Shown one piece after another: positions 1 to 9,040 of a stretch of DNA of 64,000 bases. The notes beneath the pieces are model-generated. The model was not told the DNA's origin. It made no database searches and was given only the letters and a program-made list of their open reading frames with translations. Where the stretch lies: the NCBI RefSeq assembly GCF_002099195.1, contig NZ_NBYX01000007.1, positions 62,001 to 126,000 on the forward strand, given 5' to 3'. This stretch comes from Burkholderia puraquae (GTDB lineage: Bacteria > Pseudomonadota > Gammaproteobacteria > Burkholderiales > Burkholderiaceae). Position 1 is the stretch's first letter. Each line of letters opens with the position of its first letter. Made by a program: the position numbers and the translations under genes.

Positions 1-71
1 GAGAATGACCTCGTGCAGTGACGCGGCCGGCGGGCGGGCGCGTGCTTCACGCAACGTTCCAGGAGCCTTCA

Positions 72-1037
72 ATGACGAGCAGGCAACACCCCCTTCATTC
101 CGGATTCGGCGCCGCATCGACGGCAAGCGACGTACTGGCCGATCTTGACCTTCGCGGCAAGACCGCCATCGTCACGGGCGGCCATTCGGGTCTCGGGCTG
201 GAAACGACGCGCGCGCTGGCGCAGGCCGGTGCGACCGTCGTCGTCGGCGCACGGAGCGCCGATGCCGCGCGCGACGCAACGCGCGGCATCCGCGGTGTGG
301 AGATTGCTGAGCTCGACCTCGCCGATCTCGCGAGCGTGGCCGCATTCGCGGCGCGGTTCGTCGATGCGCGGCGCGACGTGGATATCGTCATCAACAGCGC
401 GGGCATCATGGCGTGCCCCGAGACGCGCGTCGGCGAGGGACGGGAAGCGCAGATGGCAGTCAATCATCTCGGCCATTACGCGCTCGTCAACGGGCTGTGG
501 CCCGTGCTCGCGCAGGGCGGCGGCGCCCGCGTGGTCTCGGTGTCGTCGCTCGGGCACCGGCTGTCGCCGATTCGCTGGGATGACGTCCAGTTCACACACG
601 GCTACGACAAATGGCTGGCGTACGGGCAGTCGAAGACCGCCAACGCGTTGTTCGCGGTGCAGCTCGACGCGCTTGGCGCGCCGTTCGGCGTGCGCGCCTA
701 TTCGCTGCATCCGGGCAAGATCGCGACGCCGCTGCAGCGTCATCTGACACGCGAAGAGATGATGGCGCAGGGCTGGGTGGACGCGCACGGCGTGCCGGTC
801 GATCCGACCTTCAAGACGCCTGCCCAGGGCGCGGCCACCCAGGTATGGGCGGCAACGTCGCCGCGCGTTGCCGGGATCGGCGGTGTCTATTGCGAGGATT
901 GCGACGTCGCGGTTCTCACGCAGGGAAACGAGGAATCGGGCGTGCGGCCGCATGCGATCGATCCGGAAGAGGCGGCGCGTTTGTGGGCGTGGTCCGCGGA
1001 GCTGACCGGAATCGATGCCTTTGCGGCGCGCCGCTGA
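72..1037 (+). CDS. SDR family oxidoreductase (retinol-dehydrogenase-like)
   Basis: A 321-residue NAD(P)-dependent short-chain dehydrogenase; the substrate cannot be told from sequence. The cofactor motif TGGHSGLG lies at residues 35-42, NSAG about 90 residues further on, and the catalytic YGQSK (YxxxK) near residue 180. The length suits the long-chain SDR/retinol dehydrogenase-like group often annotated simply as oxidoreductase. I chose the ATG at 72 because AGGAG at 61-65 sits 6 nt before it; the frame is also open from a GTG at 18, but that start has no ribosome binding site. The gene stands alone and its neighbour hipA converges on it, so context gives no hint of a pathway. Confidence 0.85.
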   Translation: MTSRQHPLHSGFGAASTASDVLADLDLRGKTAIVTGGHSGLGLETTRALAQAGATVVVGARSADAARDATRGIRGVEIAELDLADLASVAAFAARFVDARRDVDIVINSAGIMACPETRVGEGREAQMAVNHLGHYALVNGLWPVLAQGGGARVVSVSSLGHRLSPIRWDDVQFTHGYDKWLAYGQSKTANALFAVQLDALGAPFGVRAYSLHPGKIATPLQRHLTREEMMAQGWVDAHGVPVDPTFKTPAQGAATQVWAATSPRVAGIGGVYCEDCDVAVLTQGNEESGVRPHAIDPEEAARLWAWSAELTGIDAFAARR

Positions 1038-1118
1038 CGCCCGAGCGCGCACGGCGGAAGGTACGGGCGCCGGCGGAGAGCGGGCCATGCGGCCGGCGCG
1101 AGATTCGCGTGCGGCCGC

Positions 1119-2423
1119 TTATCCGCGGGGCGGGCGAAGCGCCCGGCTCATCTCCGCGATCGGCATCGCGGCAATCGAGTTCAGCAGGCGGATTTCGCCG
1201 GCGTCAGGGCGCGCGAGCTCGCGCACTTCATCGAGCGTCTGCGCGACGCTGCGATCGAGCGGTTCGAGAAAGCGCAAAAGCTCGTTTTCGGCTGCCTTCT
1301 CCCGGAGCCCGAGCGCGGTGCCGAACGTGACCAGCGCACCCGTGTCGATGTCGGCGAAGCGCGTCGCCGCACCGAGCGGCATCGTCAGTTCGCAGTGCGG
1401 CCAATGATCGCCGCGATGATCGGGCCGGTGCGTGGGCGTGTGATAGACGACCGTGCTGACGATGTCGTAGAACGGCGCGAGCCGGTAGCCGCGCGCGTCG
1501 ACGAAGAACGACAGGTTTTTCAGGTGCGCGTCGCCATTGCCCACCACCACGTTGAAGATCGTCCAGCGGAACACCGACAGGCGCGCCAGCGCGCGCGTGC
1601 TGGTCTGCCCGATCGCGCGGCCGAGTTCTTCCGCGTTCGCGCGCTGGTACTTGAAGCCGCGATCGTAGTTCAGCAGCTGCATCGCATCGATCGTATGCAG
1701 TCGCTCGGCCGGCTCTGCCGCGGTATCGCGGTCGAAACGGTCGATCACGTAGCACGCGGACGGCGCGCGCAGGAAGTGCACGTCGGGAACATCGAGGCCC
1801 ATCCGCTTCGCGAGCTTCATGCAGAAGAACTCGTTGATCGCCGAATGCGGGTAGCCGGCGGCGCGCATGTCCGGCTTCAGCAGATGCATCGACGGTTCGC
1901 TGCCGACCGGTTCGAACAGCGTGTAGTCCGGCGCGTCGCCGCGCAGGATCAGCAGCAGTTTCTGCTGCGCGCCGGCCGCCGACATGCGCTTGGGCGCGGT
2001 CGCCGTCAGCGCGCGCTCGGGCATCGCCTGGATGCGGCGTTCGAGTTCGTCGAGCGGGAGCGGTTGCATGCTGCCTGCCGCTTCCCGTTCGCCTTCTGCC
2101 AGGAGCGTGAGCGCGCCGGCCGATTCGCGCCCGAAGTAGGCCAGCAGGCCCCAGGCGTCGGCGGCGTCGACCCTGGCCTCGCGCGCGAGCGACGTCCGCA
2201 TCCCTTCTTCGGGCAGCAGGTTGTCGAAGAACCACTGCACCGGGCGATCGGTCGAGGTGTCGGTGAAGGTGTCGGCGCGCAGCGGGAAAGCCGGCGAGAG
2301 CGGGTACGCGCGTGGCGATGCCAGCCACTGTGCGTCGTACGTGAATGACCAGACGCCTTTGTCGTCGGCCAGCGCGCCCATGCGCAGCCCGTTCGCGGAC
2401 GCGATCAGCGTTCTATTCGCCAT
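1119..2423 (-). CDS. hipA: HipA-type serine/threonine kinase toxin
   Basis: A 434-residue HipA kinase toxin of a type II toxin-antitoxin pair. HipA proteins phosphorylate a cytosolic target, glutamyl-tRNA synthetase in E. coli, and so stop translation and promote persistence. Visible features are the N-terminal HipA subdomain (about 1-110), the nucleotide loop SAAGAQQK at 148-155, LLKPD at 181-185, the catalytic loop GNGDAHLKN at 295-303 and the metal-binding YDIVS at 319-323, so the kinase looks active. The start overlaps the end of the upstream antitoxin gene by 11 bp, which implies translational coupling. The length is normal for the family. Confidence 0.93.
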   Translation of the reverse strand: MANRTLIASANGLRMGALADDKGVWSFTYDAQWLASPRAYPLSPAFPLRADTFTDTSTDRPVQWFFDNLLPEEGMRTSLAREARVDAADAWGLLAYFGRESAGALTLLAEGEREAAGSMQPLPLDELERRIQAMPERALTATAPKRMSAAGAQQKLLLILRGDAPDYTLFEPVGSEPSMHLLKPDMRAAGYPHSAINEFFCMKLAKRMGLDVPDVHFLRAPSACYVIDRFDRDTAAEPAERLHTIDAMQLLNYDRGFKYQRANAEELGRAIGQTSTRALARLSVFRWTIFNVVVGNGDAHLKNLSFFVDARGYRLAPFYDIVSTVVYHTPTHRPDHRGDHWPHCELTMPLGAATRFADIDTGALVTFGTALGLREKAAENELLRFLEPLDRSVAQTLDEVRELARPDAGEIRLLNSIAAMPIAEMSRALRPPRG

Positions 2424-2697
2424 GGCGGCTCCTGCGGCGTTGCGCCGCCTTCAGCACGTTTTCCGCCGAAATTTCGATGGACGATTGCGCGAGCAGGCTG
2501 ATGCCCAGTTCGCCGAGCAGCAGCAGGATCTTGCCGACTTGCGCGGTGGGTTTCCCGGCTTCCACCTGGCTGATGAATTTCGGCGACAGCCCCGTGGCAT
2601 TCGCGAGTTCGTCCCGCGTGAACCCCTGCTGGAGCCGTGCCGCGCGAATGAGGTTGGCGAGTGCGCCGATCGTGCTGACAGGCAGGATCTCCTGCAT
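2413..2697 (-). CDS. hipB: HipB-like XRE-family antitoxin / repressor
   Basis: A 94-residue Cro/C1-type helix-turn-helix protein, the usual antitoxin and autorepressor partner of HipA. The helix-turn-helix reads from about residue 20 (LQQGFTRDELANATGLS) through FISQVEAGKPTA, followed by a short C-terminal part that would contact HipA. The ATG at 2697 is supported by GGAGG 6 nt upstream; the much longer open frame to 3453 is not convincing. hipA follows with an 11-bp overlap. Several inverted repeats lie upstream (2761-2882) and probably include the operators to which HipB binds. Confidence 0.9.
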   Translation of the reverse strand: MQEILPVSTIGALANLIRAARLQQGFTRDELANATGLSPKFISQVEAGKPTAQVGKILLLLGELGISLLAQSSIEISAENVLKAAQRRRSRHGE

Positions 2698-2760
2698 GAC
2701 GTCCTCCGTGCTTCGTATCTGATCGGGAACAGTATTGCACAACTCGCCGGCGCAGGCATT

Positions 2761-2786
2761 GATTCGTTTCCGTACGGAAACGAATC
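2761..2786. promoter_or_regulatory. 26-bp perfect palindrome upstream of hipBA
   Basis: A perfect palindrome centred on CGTACG with arms GATTCGTTTCCGT, starting 64 bp before hipB. The position and symmetry suit an operator for the HipB dimer; that role is an inference. It is the strongest of three symmetrical elements in this leader. Confidence 0.5.
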
Positions 2787-2815
2787 GCTCGAATCGGCAA
2801 CGGAATACCCGTTTC

Positions 2816-2831
2816 GTTCCCGATCGGGAAC
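2816..2831. promoter_or_regulatory. 16-bp palindrome GTTCCCGATCGGGAAC, possible hip operator
   Basis: A perfect palindrome. One half-site, GATCGGGAAC, recurs at 2721-2730 between this element and hipB. The recurrence beside an autoregulated repressor gene suggests operator spacing. Confidence 0.4.
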
Positions 2832-2864
2832 CGGGTGTGGCGAAACGACGATCAACGGCATGTT

Positions 2865-2882
2865 CGTATCCGGACGGATACG
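2865..2882. promoter_or_regulatory. Inverted repeat CGTATCC-N4-GGATACG
   Basis: Seven-base arms separated by 4 nt. The half-sites TATCC/GGATA match those of the E. coli hip operator (TATCC-N8-GGATA), but the spacer here is shorter. It is a candidate HipB site about 170 bp upstream of hipB. Confidence 0.4.
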
Positions 2883-3229
2883 CGATGGGTCGACGCGCCC
2901 GATCGCATCGGTTCCCGCGCGTCGCCGGCCCATGCCGGAGCGGCAGCGTTCGGCCCGCAGGCCGTGCGATCCGGTTCGACCGGAATCCGGATGCACCGAG
3001 GGGCTCAGGTGTTCGACACGCTCGAACGCGTGACCGTGCGGCGCTGGGGTATCCAGCACTGACGTAACCGCACGCGATCAATCCCGGCGCGGGCATAACG
3101 AAAGCTGAAATCGGTTTTTCACGCGCGCCGGGTGCGTCCCTATACTTTGCGATGCTGCGCATGGGGCGGTTCGCAAATGCCGCGATCGCGCGACGCAGCC
3201 TCCGCTCAGCTCGAACAAGGACCTGCCGA

Positions 3230-4447
3230 ATGACTGCCCGTGATGCCGTCGATCCGCGCGACGCGTTGCGCGACGCACTTGCCGCGCTGCCCGATCTCGC
3301 GAATGCGATCGGGCAGGATGCCGCGCAACGCGAGGCGCGTCGCGAACTGCCGTTCGAGGGTTTCGCGATCTTCCGTCGCTCGGCGCTGGGCGTGCTGCGA
3401 ATTCCGGTAGCGCGCGGCGGCCTCGGCGGCACGCTGGTCGATCTGTTCGACACGATCGCAACGCTGGCCGCCGCCGATTCGAATCTCGCGCATGCGCTGC
3501 GGATCCACTACGACCAGACCGAGACGCTGCGGCTGTCGCCGCGCACGCCGTTCAACGACGTGCAGCTCGAACGCGCGCGGGCCGGCGCGATTTTCGGCGG
3601 CGCGTCGACCGAGCGCGGCACGTCGCGGCCCGGCGAGAACACCACCGTGCTGCGCCGCGACGGCGATCACTACCGCGTGACGGGCCGCAAATACTATTCG
3701 ACCGGCACCGCGTTCGCCGATTTCGCGCGCATCAATGTGGAGAACGAGGCGGGCGACGCAGTCGCCGTGATCATTCCCGTCGCGCGCGACGGCGTGCAGG
3801 TGCTCGACGACTGGGACGGCATGGGCCAGCGCATGACCGCGAGCGGCAGCCTGCTGCTGGACAACGTGCAGGTATTCGCGGATGAAGTGGCCGCGCGCGA
3901 CGGCTCGACGCTCGTCGGCCGCCATTGCGGCGCGCTGCGGCAGCTGCATCTCGTCGCGACGGGCGCGGGCATCGTGCGCAACGTGGTTGCCGATGCGCGC
4001 CGCTACGTGCTCACGCACGGCCGCCCGGTACTGCACAGCCCGGCGCCGACCGCGCACGACGATCATTTCATCCAGCAGGTCGTCGGCGAGCTGTCCGCGC
4101 ACAGCCATGCAATCGATGCGCTCGTCCGTGAAAACGCGCGGGCGCTCGACCGTTCCGCCGACGCGATCGAAGCCGGCGATGCCGACGCGCATGCCCTTGT
4201 GCTCGACAGCGCACTTGCAACGGCACGCACGCAGCTCATCGTCAGCAAGCTTGCGCTGCATGCGGCGGAGCGGCTGTTCGAAGTCGGCGGGGCCTCCGCG
4301 ACGGCGCGCGAACACAACTTCGACCGGCACTGGCGCAACCTGCGCACGATCTTCAGCCACAACCCGCTGCTGCACAAGGCGCGCGTGATCGGCGACTACG
4401 AGCTGAACGGTGTGACCACGCATCTGACTGAAGGCCGCGTGTTCTGA
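3230..4447 (+). CDS. DszC/SfnC-like acyl-CoA dehydrogenase-fold flavoprotein
   Basis: A 405-residue protein of the acyl-CoA dehydrogenase fold, in the branch that contains reduced-flavin monooxygenases of organosulfur metabolism (DszC, SfnC). It shows the N-terminal helical domain, the middle beta domain (IFGGASTERGTSRPG, then KYYSTGTAFADF) and the C-terminal four-helix domain ending FSHNPLLHKARVIGDYELNG. The usual acyl-CoA dehydrogenase catalytic Glu signature is not evident, as expected for a monooxygenase or desulfurase. The ATG at 3230 has AAGGA 8 nt upstream. The next gene, a DszA/NtaA-like monooxygenase, follows after 40 bp, so the two probably act together on a sulfur or nitrogen compound. 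The substrate is unknown. Confidence 0.8.
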   Translation: MTARDAVDPRDALRDALAALPDLANAIGQDAAQREARRELPFEGFAIFRRSALGVLRIPVARGGLGGTLVDLFDTIATLAAADSNLAHALRIHYDQTETLRLSPRTPFNDVQLERARAGAIFGGASTERGTSRPGENTTVLRRDGDHYRVTGRKYYSTGTAFADFARINVENEAGDAVAVIIPVARDGVQVLDDWDGMGQRMTASGSLLLDNVQVFADEVAARDGSTLVGRHCGALRQLHLVATGAGIVRNVVADARRYVLTHGRPVLHSPAPTAHDDHFIQQVVGELSAHSHAIDALVRENARALDRSADAIEAGDADAHALVLDSALATARTQLIVSKLALHAAERLFEVGGASATAREHNFDRHWRNLRTIFSHNPLLHKARVIGDYELNGVTTHLTEGRVF

Positions 4448-4487
4448 TCCGGCCGCGCGCGGCCCTCTTTTCCGGAAACCCATCCCG

Positions 4488-5849
4488 ATGACGACCCGCA
4501 CCGGACACCTGCATCTCGGCGCATTCCTGTACCCGACCGGCCATCACATCGCTGCGTGGCGCCATCCCGGTTCGCAGGCCGACGCGGGCGTCGATTTTCG
4601 CCACTACGTACGGCTCGCGCAGGCGGCCGAGGCCGCGAAGTTCGATCTCGTGTTCCTTGCCGACGGCGTGGGCACGCGCGGCGACGACGTCGAGTTCCTG
4701 AGCCGTACCGCGCACAGCTACGTCGCGCAGTTCGAGCCGCTGACGCTGCTGTCGGCGCTGGCGGCCGTCACCGAGCGGATCGGCCTCGTCGGCACCGCGT
4801 CGACGAGTTTCAACGAGCCGTTCCACATCGCGCGCAAGTTCGCGTCGCTCGACCATATCAGTGGTGGCCGCGCGGGCTGGAACCTCGTCACGTCGTCGAG
4901 TGCGCACGAGGCGCGCAACTTCAATCGCGACGCGCATTTCGATCACGCCGAACGCTATGCGCGTGCGGAGGAATTCGCGGATGTCGTGCGCGGCCTGTGG
5001 GATAGCTGGGACGACGATGCGTTCGTGCGCGATCGCGCATCGGGCCGTTTCTTCGATCCGCGGAAGCGCCACGTGCTCGACCATCGCGGCCGCTTCTTCC
5101 AGGTGCGCGGGCCGTTGAACGTCGCGCGGCCGCCGCAGGGGCATCCGGTCGTCGTGCAGGCCGGTTCGTCGCCGGCCGGTACGCGGCTGGCCGCGCGCAC
5201 GGCCGAGGTGATCTTCACTGCGCAGCAGACGCTCGACGATGCGGTCGCGTTTTATGCGGACGTGAAGGGCCAGCTCGCGGCGTTCGGCCGCGATCCCGAT
5301 ACGCTGAAGATCATGCCGGGCGTGTTTCCGGTGGTGGGCCGCACCGAAAGCGAGGCGAAGGAGAAATTCGACGCGCTGCAGTCGCTGATCGATCCGACGG
5401 TCGGGCTTGCGCTGGTATCGGGCCTCACCGGCGGCTTCGACCTGTCCGCCTATCCGCTCGACGGCCCGATTCCGCCGCTGCCGGAGACCAACGCCAGCAA
5501 GAGCCGGCAGGCGCTGACGATCGAGCTCGCGCGCCGCGAGAACCTGACGATCCGCGAACTCTACTTGCGTATCGCGGGCGCGCGCGGCCACTGGCAGCTC
5601 GTCGGCACGCCGGAGCAGATCGTCGACCAGCTCGAGGAGCGCTTCGTGCACTACGGCGCGGACGGCTACAACGTGATGGCGCCGACGTTGCCCGGCGGCC
5701 TCGACGATTTCATCGCGCTGGTGCTGCCCGAGTTGCGCCGCCGCGGGCTGTTTCGCAACGACTATGCGGGACGTACGCTGCGCGAGCACCTCGGGCTGCG
5801 GCGGCCCGTGCGCCGCGACGCCGCGGCACACGCCGCATCTGCCGCCTGA
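4488..5849 (+). CDS. LLM-class flavin monooxygenase, NtaA/SnaA/DszA family
   Basis: A 453-residue bacterial luciferase-like TIM-barrel monooxygenase that would use FMNH2 from a separate reductase. The family signature runs through FDLVFLADGVG, then STSFNEPFHIARKFASLDHISGGRAGWNLVTS, and later QAGSSPAGTRLAARTAEVIFTA, as in nitrilotriacetate monooxygenase component A, pristinamycin IIA synthase and dibenzothiophene-sulfone monooxygenase. The length of about 450 residues is typical. It follows the DszC-like gene by 40 bp in the same direction. The next gene converges and ends 2 bp away. No flavin reductase is nearby. Confidence 0.88.
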   Translation: MTTRTGHLHLGAFLYPTGHHIAAWRHPGSQADAGVDFRHYVRLAQAAEAAKFDLVFLADGVGTRGDDVEFLSRTAHSYVAQFEPLTLLSALAAVTERIGLVGTASTSFNEPFHIARKFASLDHISGGRAGWNLVTSSSAHEARNFNRDAHFDHAERYARAEEFADVVRGLWDSWDDDAFVRDRASGRFFDPRKRHVLDHRGRFFQVRGPLNVARPPQGHPVVVQAGSSPAGTRLAARTAEVIFTAQQTLDDAVAFYADVKGQLAAFGRDPDTLKIMPGVFPVVGRTESEAKEKFDALQSLIDPTVGLALVSGLTGGFDLSAYPLDGPIPPLPETNASKSRQALTIELARRENLTIRELYLRIAGARGHWQLVGTPEQIVDQLEERFVHYGADGYNVMAPTLPGGLDDFIALVLPELRRRGLFRNDYAGRTLREHLGLRRPVRRDAAAHAASAA

Positions 5850-5851
5850 CG

Positions 5852-7039
5852 TCAGCGCCGCAAACCGGCGTCGCGCAGCAGCGGCAGCACGCGCTCGCCG
5901 AAGAAGTCGAGATCGGGCTTGAAGTCGTAGAAGCTCAACTGGATGCCGTCGATGCCCGCACGGTGCAGTCGCACGATCGTATCGGCGACTTCGTCCGGCG
6001 AACCCGTGATCGAGATATTGCCGCCGATCGCGCGCGCAGCCGCCTGCGAGCGCTGTTCGAAACCGCCGCGCCACGCGTGCGCGTCGCTGTCGAAACGGTG
6101 AAAACTGCCTTCGTCCGCATGCGCGACGATCGCGTCGCGGTACGCGCGCGCCTCGGCCGCCGTCTCGCGGCAGATCACGAGCGGGTTGAGCAGCGTGCGG
6201 ATCGCCCGGCCGCGCGCTGCGGCAGCCGCCTTCACACGCGCGGCATGCGCGGGCAGCGCATCGAGCGCGCGTTCGGCGTCGGGGCCGGCCGGGCTCGTGA
6301 CGAACACGATGTCCGAATAGCGTGCCGCGAAGTCGATGCCCGCATCGGAGCCAGTCGCGTTGATCAGCAACGGGCGGCCATAGCGCGGCTTCGGCGTCAC
6401 GAATGCGCCGCCCAGCCGCCAGCTCGACAGCGCGGGCGTGTAGCTGAAATTGTCCGGTTGCGCCCACAACTGCTGGACCGCATCGAGAAACTCGGCGGCC
6501 ATGTCGTAACGCCGGTCGTGCTCGATCCGGTTCCAGCCGAACATCTCGTGTTCGATTGCGCGGTGGCCGGTCACGACGTTGATGCCCCAGCGCCCGCGCG
6601 AGATGTGATCGAGCGTCGCGGTGAATTTCGCGAAATGCAGCGGATGCCACGGCCCGTAGAGCACGTGGCTCGTCGCGACGAGGATGATCCGTTCGGTACG
6701 CGCGGTCAGTGCCGCCAGCGTCATGAACGAGTCGAGCGCATGGCCGTCGAACACGCCGCCGTAACCACCTTTCGGCAGCCACTGCGACAGCGCGAACACG
6801 AGATCGAAGCCGAGCGCTTCGGCGCGCGCGACCAGGTCGGCGTTGTAGTCGAACGTCCAGTCGGTTGTGCGCGGCAGCGTCGACGCGCTCCAGCCGCCGG
6901 CCTGGATCGGCAGGAACAGCCCGAGCATCAGCGGCTGCGCGAGGACGCGCGACACCGGGCTGTCGGGGAAATCCGCCGGCGAGCGGACGTCGACGAACGG
7001 CGACGGCGCGACCGGAGCGGCGAGGGAGGTGGCGCTCAT
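5852..7039 (-). CDS. LLM-class flavin monooxygenase (SfnG/SsuD-like)
   Basis: A 395-residue luciferase-like monooxygenase related to dimethylsulfone monooxygenase SfnG and alkanesulfonate monooxygenase SsuD. Recognisable segments are LGLFLPIQAGGWSAS at the start of the barrel, the strand ILVATSHVLYGPWHPLHFAK, the phosphate-binding stretch DHISRGRWGINVVTGH, and the C-terminal SPDEVADTIVRLHRAGIDG. I chose the ATG at 7039, with AAGGAA 7 nt upstream; the frame extends to 7078. It converges with the NtaA-like gene, the two stop codons being separated by 2 bp. It would release sulfite or sulfinate from a sulfone or sulfonate, which fits the sulfite dehydrogenase encoded just upstream on the same strand. 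Confidence 0.87.
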   Translation of the reverse strand: MSATSLAAPVAPSPFVDVRSPADFPDSPVSRVLAQPLMLGLFLPIQAGGWSASTLPRTTDWTFDYNADLVARAEALGFDLVFALSQWLPKGGYGGVFDGHALDSFMTLAALTARTERIILVATSHVLYGPWHPLHFAKFTATLDHISRGRWGINVVTGHRAIEHEMFGWNRIEHDRRYDMAAEFLDAVQQLWAQPDNFSYTPALSSWRLGGAFVTPKPRYGRPLLINATGSDAGIDFAARYSDIVFVTSPAGPDAERALDALPAHAARVKAAAAARGRAIRTLLNPLVICRETAAEARAYRDAIVAHADEGSFHRFDSDAHAWRGGFEQRSQAAARAIGGNISITGSPDEVADTIVRLHRAGIDGIQLSFYDFKPDLDFFGERVLPLLRDAGLRR

Positions 7040-7148
7040 GATGGCTTCCTTGCGGGTTGGGCACGTACCGGACGGCAACGGCAGGCACGTGCGGCGGCGA
7101 ATCGCCCGGGTGCGATGTCCGGTGCGCCGGCGCTCGGGTCAGGCAGCG

Positions 7149-7673
7149 TCATAGGCTGCCGGGCCTCGGATCGGGCACGAAACCTTCGCGGTTCGGCATC
7201 CGCACGCGTGGCAGCGTGCGCGCGTCGAGCCGTGCGTCGTCGGGCACGATGCCGTTCAGATGGAGGACATACGCGGTGACCGCATAGACTTCGTCCGCGC
7301 TCAGCGATTGCGGTGCGTTGTACGGCATCGCGCGGCGGATGTAGTCGAACAGCGTCGTTGCATACGGCCAGTAGCTGCCGACCGTCTTTTTCGGCTTGGC
7401 GCTCGCGAGCGAACCGATGCCGCCGACGAGCGGATCGCCGACGCCGCCTTCACCGCCGGCGCCGTGGCACATGGCACATTGGTCCGCGAACACGTGAGCG
7501 CCGCCTGCAACCGTGCCCGCGCCGGGCGGCAGCCCGCTGCCGTCGGGCGCGACGTCGATGTCCCACGTGGCGAGCGCGGCACGGTCGACCGGCTGGCCGA
7601 GACCGTAGCCTGCGCCGAACGCGCTCGGGACGATCAGGGATGCGGCGAGCAGGCAGGCAAGCGGCTTACGCAT
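7149..7673 (-). CDS. c-type cytochrome subunit of sulfite dehydrogenase
   Basis: A 174-residue exported monohaem cytochrome c with a signal peptide (MRKPLACLLAASLIVPSAFG), one CAMCH haem site and a likely distal Met in RRAMPYNAPQSLSADEVYAVTAYVL, a class I arrangement. Its start overlaps the end of the molybdoprotein gene by 8 bp, so it is very probably that enzyme's electron acceptor in the periplasm (compare SorB and SoxD). SoxD proper is dihaem and longer, so this is nearer to SorB-type or truncated SoxD-like cytochromes. Confidence 0.85.
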   Translation of the reverse strand: MRKPLACLLAASLIVPSAFGAGYGLGQPVDRAALATWDIDVAPDGSGLPPGAGTVAGGAHVFADQCAMCHGAGGEGGVGDPLVGGIGSLASAKPKKTVGSYWPYATTLFDYIRRAMPYNAPQSLSADEVYAVTAYVLHLNGIVPDDARLDARTLPRVRMPNREGFVPDPRPGSL

Positions 7674-8940
7674 TGCGCACCTCGCCGTCCGCGCCGACGC
7701 GCCAGTTCTGGATGCCGTTGTAGTGGTACTGCGCGTTGACGCCGCGCGTGGCGACGAGCGCCTCGCGGGTTGGCTGCACATAGCCGGTGTCGTCGGTGGC
7801 GCGGCTTTGCAGGTCGGCCGGCTCGCCGTTCCAGATCCAGTCGGCTTCGAAGCGTGTCAGCGCGCGATCGCGCACGTCGCCGGCGAGTCGCGCGGGCCGC
7901 CACGTGCGGCCGCCGTCGGTCGACACGTCGACCGCGCGAATCCGGCCGCGCCCCGACCATGCGTAGCCGCTGATCGGGTGATAGCCGTGCGCAGCGAGCC
8001 GATGGCCGGCCGACGGCCGCGTGATGACCGACTTCGCATCCATCTCGAACACGAACTGGCGCGCGCAGCCGCCTGGCAGCAGGTTCGTGTATTTCGACGT
8101 TTCCTCGCGCGTCATCTCCGGTGCGCGCACCAGCTTCAGCCGCCGCAGCCACTTGATGTTCGTGTTGCCTTCGAAACCCGGCACGATCAGCCGCACCGGA
8201 TAACCGTTCTCGGGGCGCAGTCGTTCGCCGTTCTGCGCATAGACGACGAGCGCGCGCTCGAGGATCCGGTCGAGCGGCAGGCTGCGTGTCATCGCCGCGC
8301 CGTCGGCGCCTTCGGCGAGCAGCCAGCGTGCGTCCGGATCGATGCCGGTTTCGTCGAGCAGCGTCGACAGCCGCACGCCCGTCCATTCGCAGCACGACAG
8401 CAGCCCGTGCGTGAACTGAACGGGCAGCCCGCTCGGGCCGCTCCATTCGCTGCCGGTGTTGCCCGAGCATTCGAGGAAGTGGATCCGCGATTCGGACGGA
8501 AAGCGCAGCAGGTCGTCGATCGTGAACACGCGCGGCTCGCGCACGAGGCCGTGCACGACGACGCGATGGCGCTGCGCATCGATCTCGGGCACGCCTGCGT
8601 GATGACGCTCGTAGACGAGGCCGTTCGGCGTGATGTCGCCGAACAGGTCGGCGAGCGGCGTCATCGATGAGCCGGAGCCGGGCAATGCCGGCGTGCGGGC
8701 GCTGCGGCGGATCACGTCGCGTTCGTGCGGCCCGGGTACGCCGTAGGGTGGCGACAGTAGCGGTGCGCCCGGCGCACGTGTCCACGGCGGGACGTCGAGC
8801 GGAGAGCGTGGCGTGAGCGACTGGCTCGCGAGCGCGCTGCCGGCAGGCAGCATCGCGGCCGCCCATCCGCCAGCGAGCTGGCGCAGTGCCGCGCGCCGGC
8901 TGCTGCGCGGTGGACGGGGAGGGAAACGGAAGTCGGTCAT
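7666..8940 (-). CDS. soxC: SoxC/SorA-type sulfite dehydrogenase, molybdopterin subunit
   Basis: A 424-residue periplasmic molybdoprotein of the sulfite oxidase family. An N-terminal twin-arginine region (SSRRAALRQLAGG) indicates folded export by Tat. The molybdenum-ligating Cys is in FLECSGNTGSEW, followed by the sulfite-oxidase core and the dimerisation domain (IRAVDVSTDGGRTW, then YVQPTREALVATRGVNAQYH). It oxidises sulfite to sulfate, or sulfane sulfur in a full Sox system, and passes electrons to the overlapping cytochrome gene. No soxXYZAB genes are present in the window, so a role in detoxifying sulfite released by the nearby monooxygenases is more likely than thiosulfate oxidation. The start is the ATG at 8940; the frame is open to 9063. 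Confidence 0.88.
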   Translation of the reverse strand: MTDFRFPPRPPRSSRRAALRQLAGGWAAAMLPAGSALASQSLTPRSPLDVPPWTRAPGAPLLSPPYGVPGPHERDVIRRSARTPALPGSGSSMTPLADLFGDITPNGLVYERHHAGVPEIDAQRHRVVVHGLVREPRVFTIDDLLRFPSESRIHFLECSGNTGSEWSGPSGLPVQFTHGLLSCCEWTGVRLSTLLDETGIDPDARWLLAEGADGAAMTRSLPLDRILERALVVYAQNGERLRPENGYPVRLIVPGFEGNTNIKWLRRLKLVRAPEMTREETSKYTNLLPGGCARQFVFEMDAKSVITRPSAGHRLAAHGYHPISGYAWSGRGRIRAVDVSTDGGRTWRPARLAGDVRDRALTRFEADWIWNGEPADLQSRATDDTGYVQPTREALVATRGVNAQYHYNGIQNWRVGADGEVRNA

Positions 8941-9040
8941 GGTCGAACGCGTATCGCGCGCGGAGGCAGCGCGCGGGGAAATGCCCATTCTCGGCAACCG
9001 GGCACGGTGCGGCAAACAACGATTCCCGCTTTGCTTATTG

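Larger units (their letters stand above)
2698..3229. other. Intergenic region between divergent hipBA and the DszC/SfnC-like gene
   Basis: 532 bp without a gene I can support. The left part holds the hip palindromes listed separately; the right part should carry the promoter of the acyl-CoA dehydrogenase-like gene. Small open frames here have no ribosome binding site or recognisable product. Confidence 0.6.

Noticed and set aside
4353..7088. 911-codon minus-strand frame across the two luciferase-like genes
   Set aside because: No recognisable domain; the correct frames give full-length LLM monooxygenases on each strand.
7149..8940. A complete sox thiosulfate-oxidation cluster
   Set aside because: Only a SoxC-type subunit and a monohaem cytochrome are present; soxXYZAB are absent from the window.
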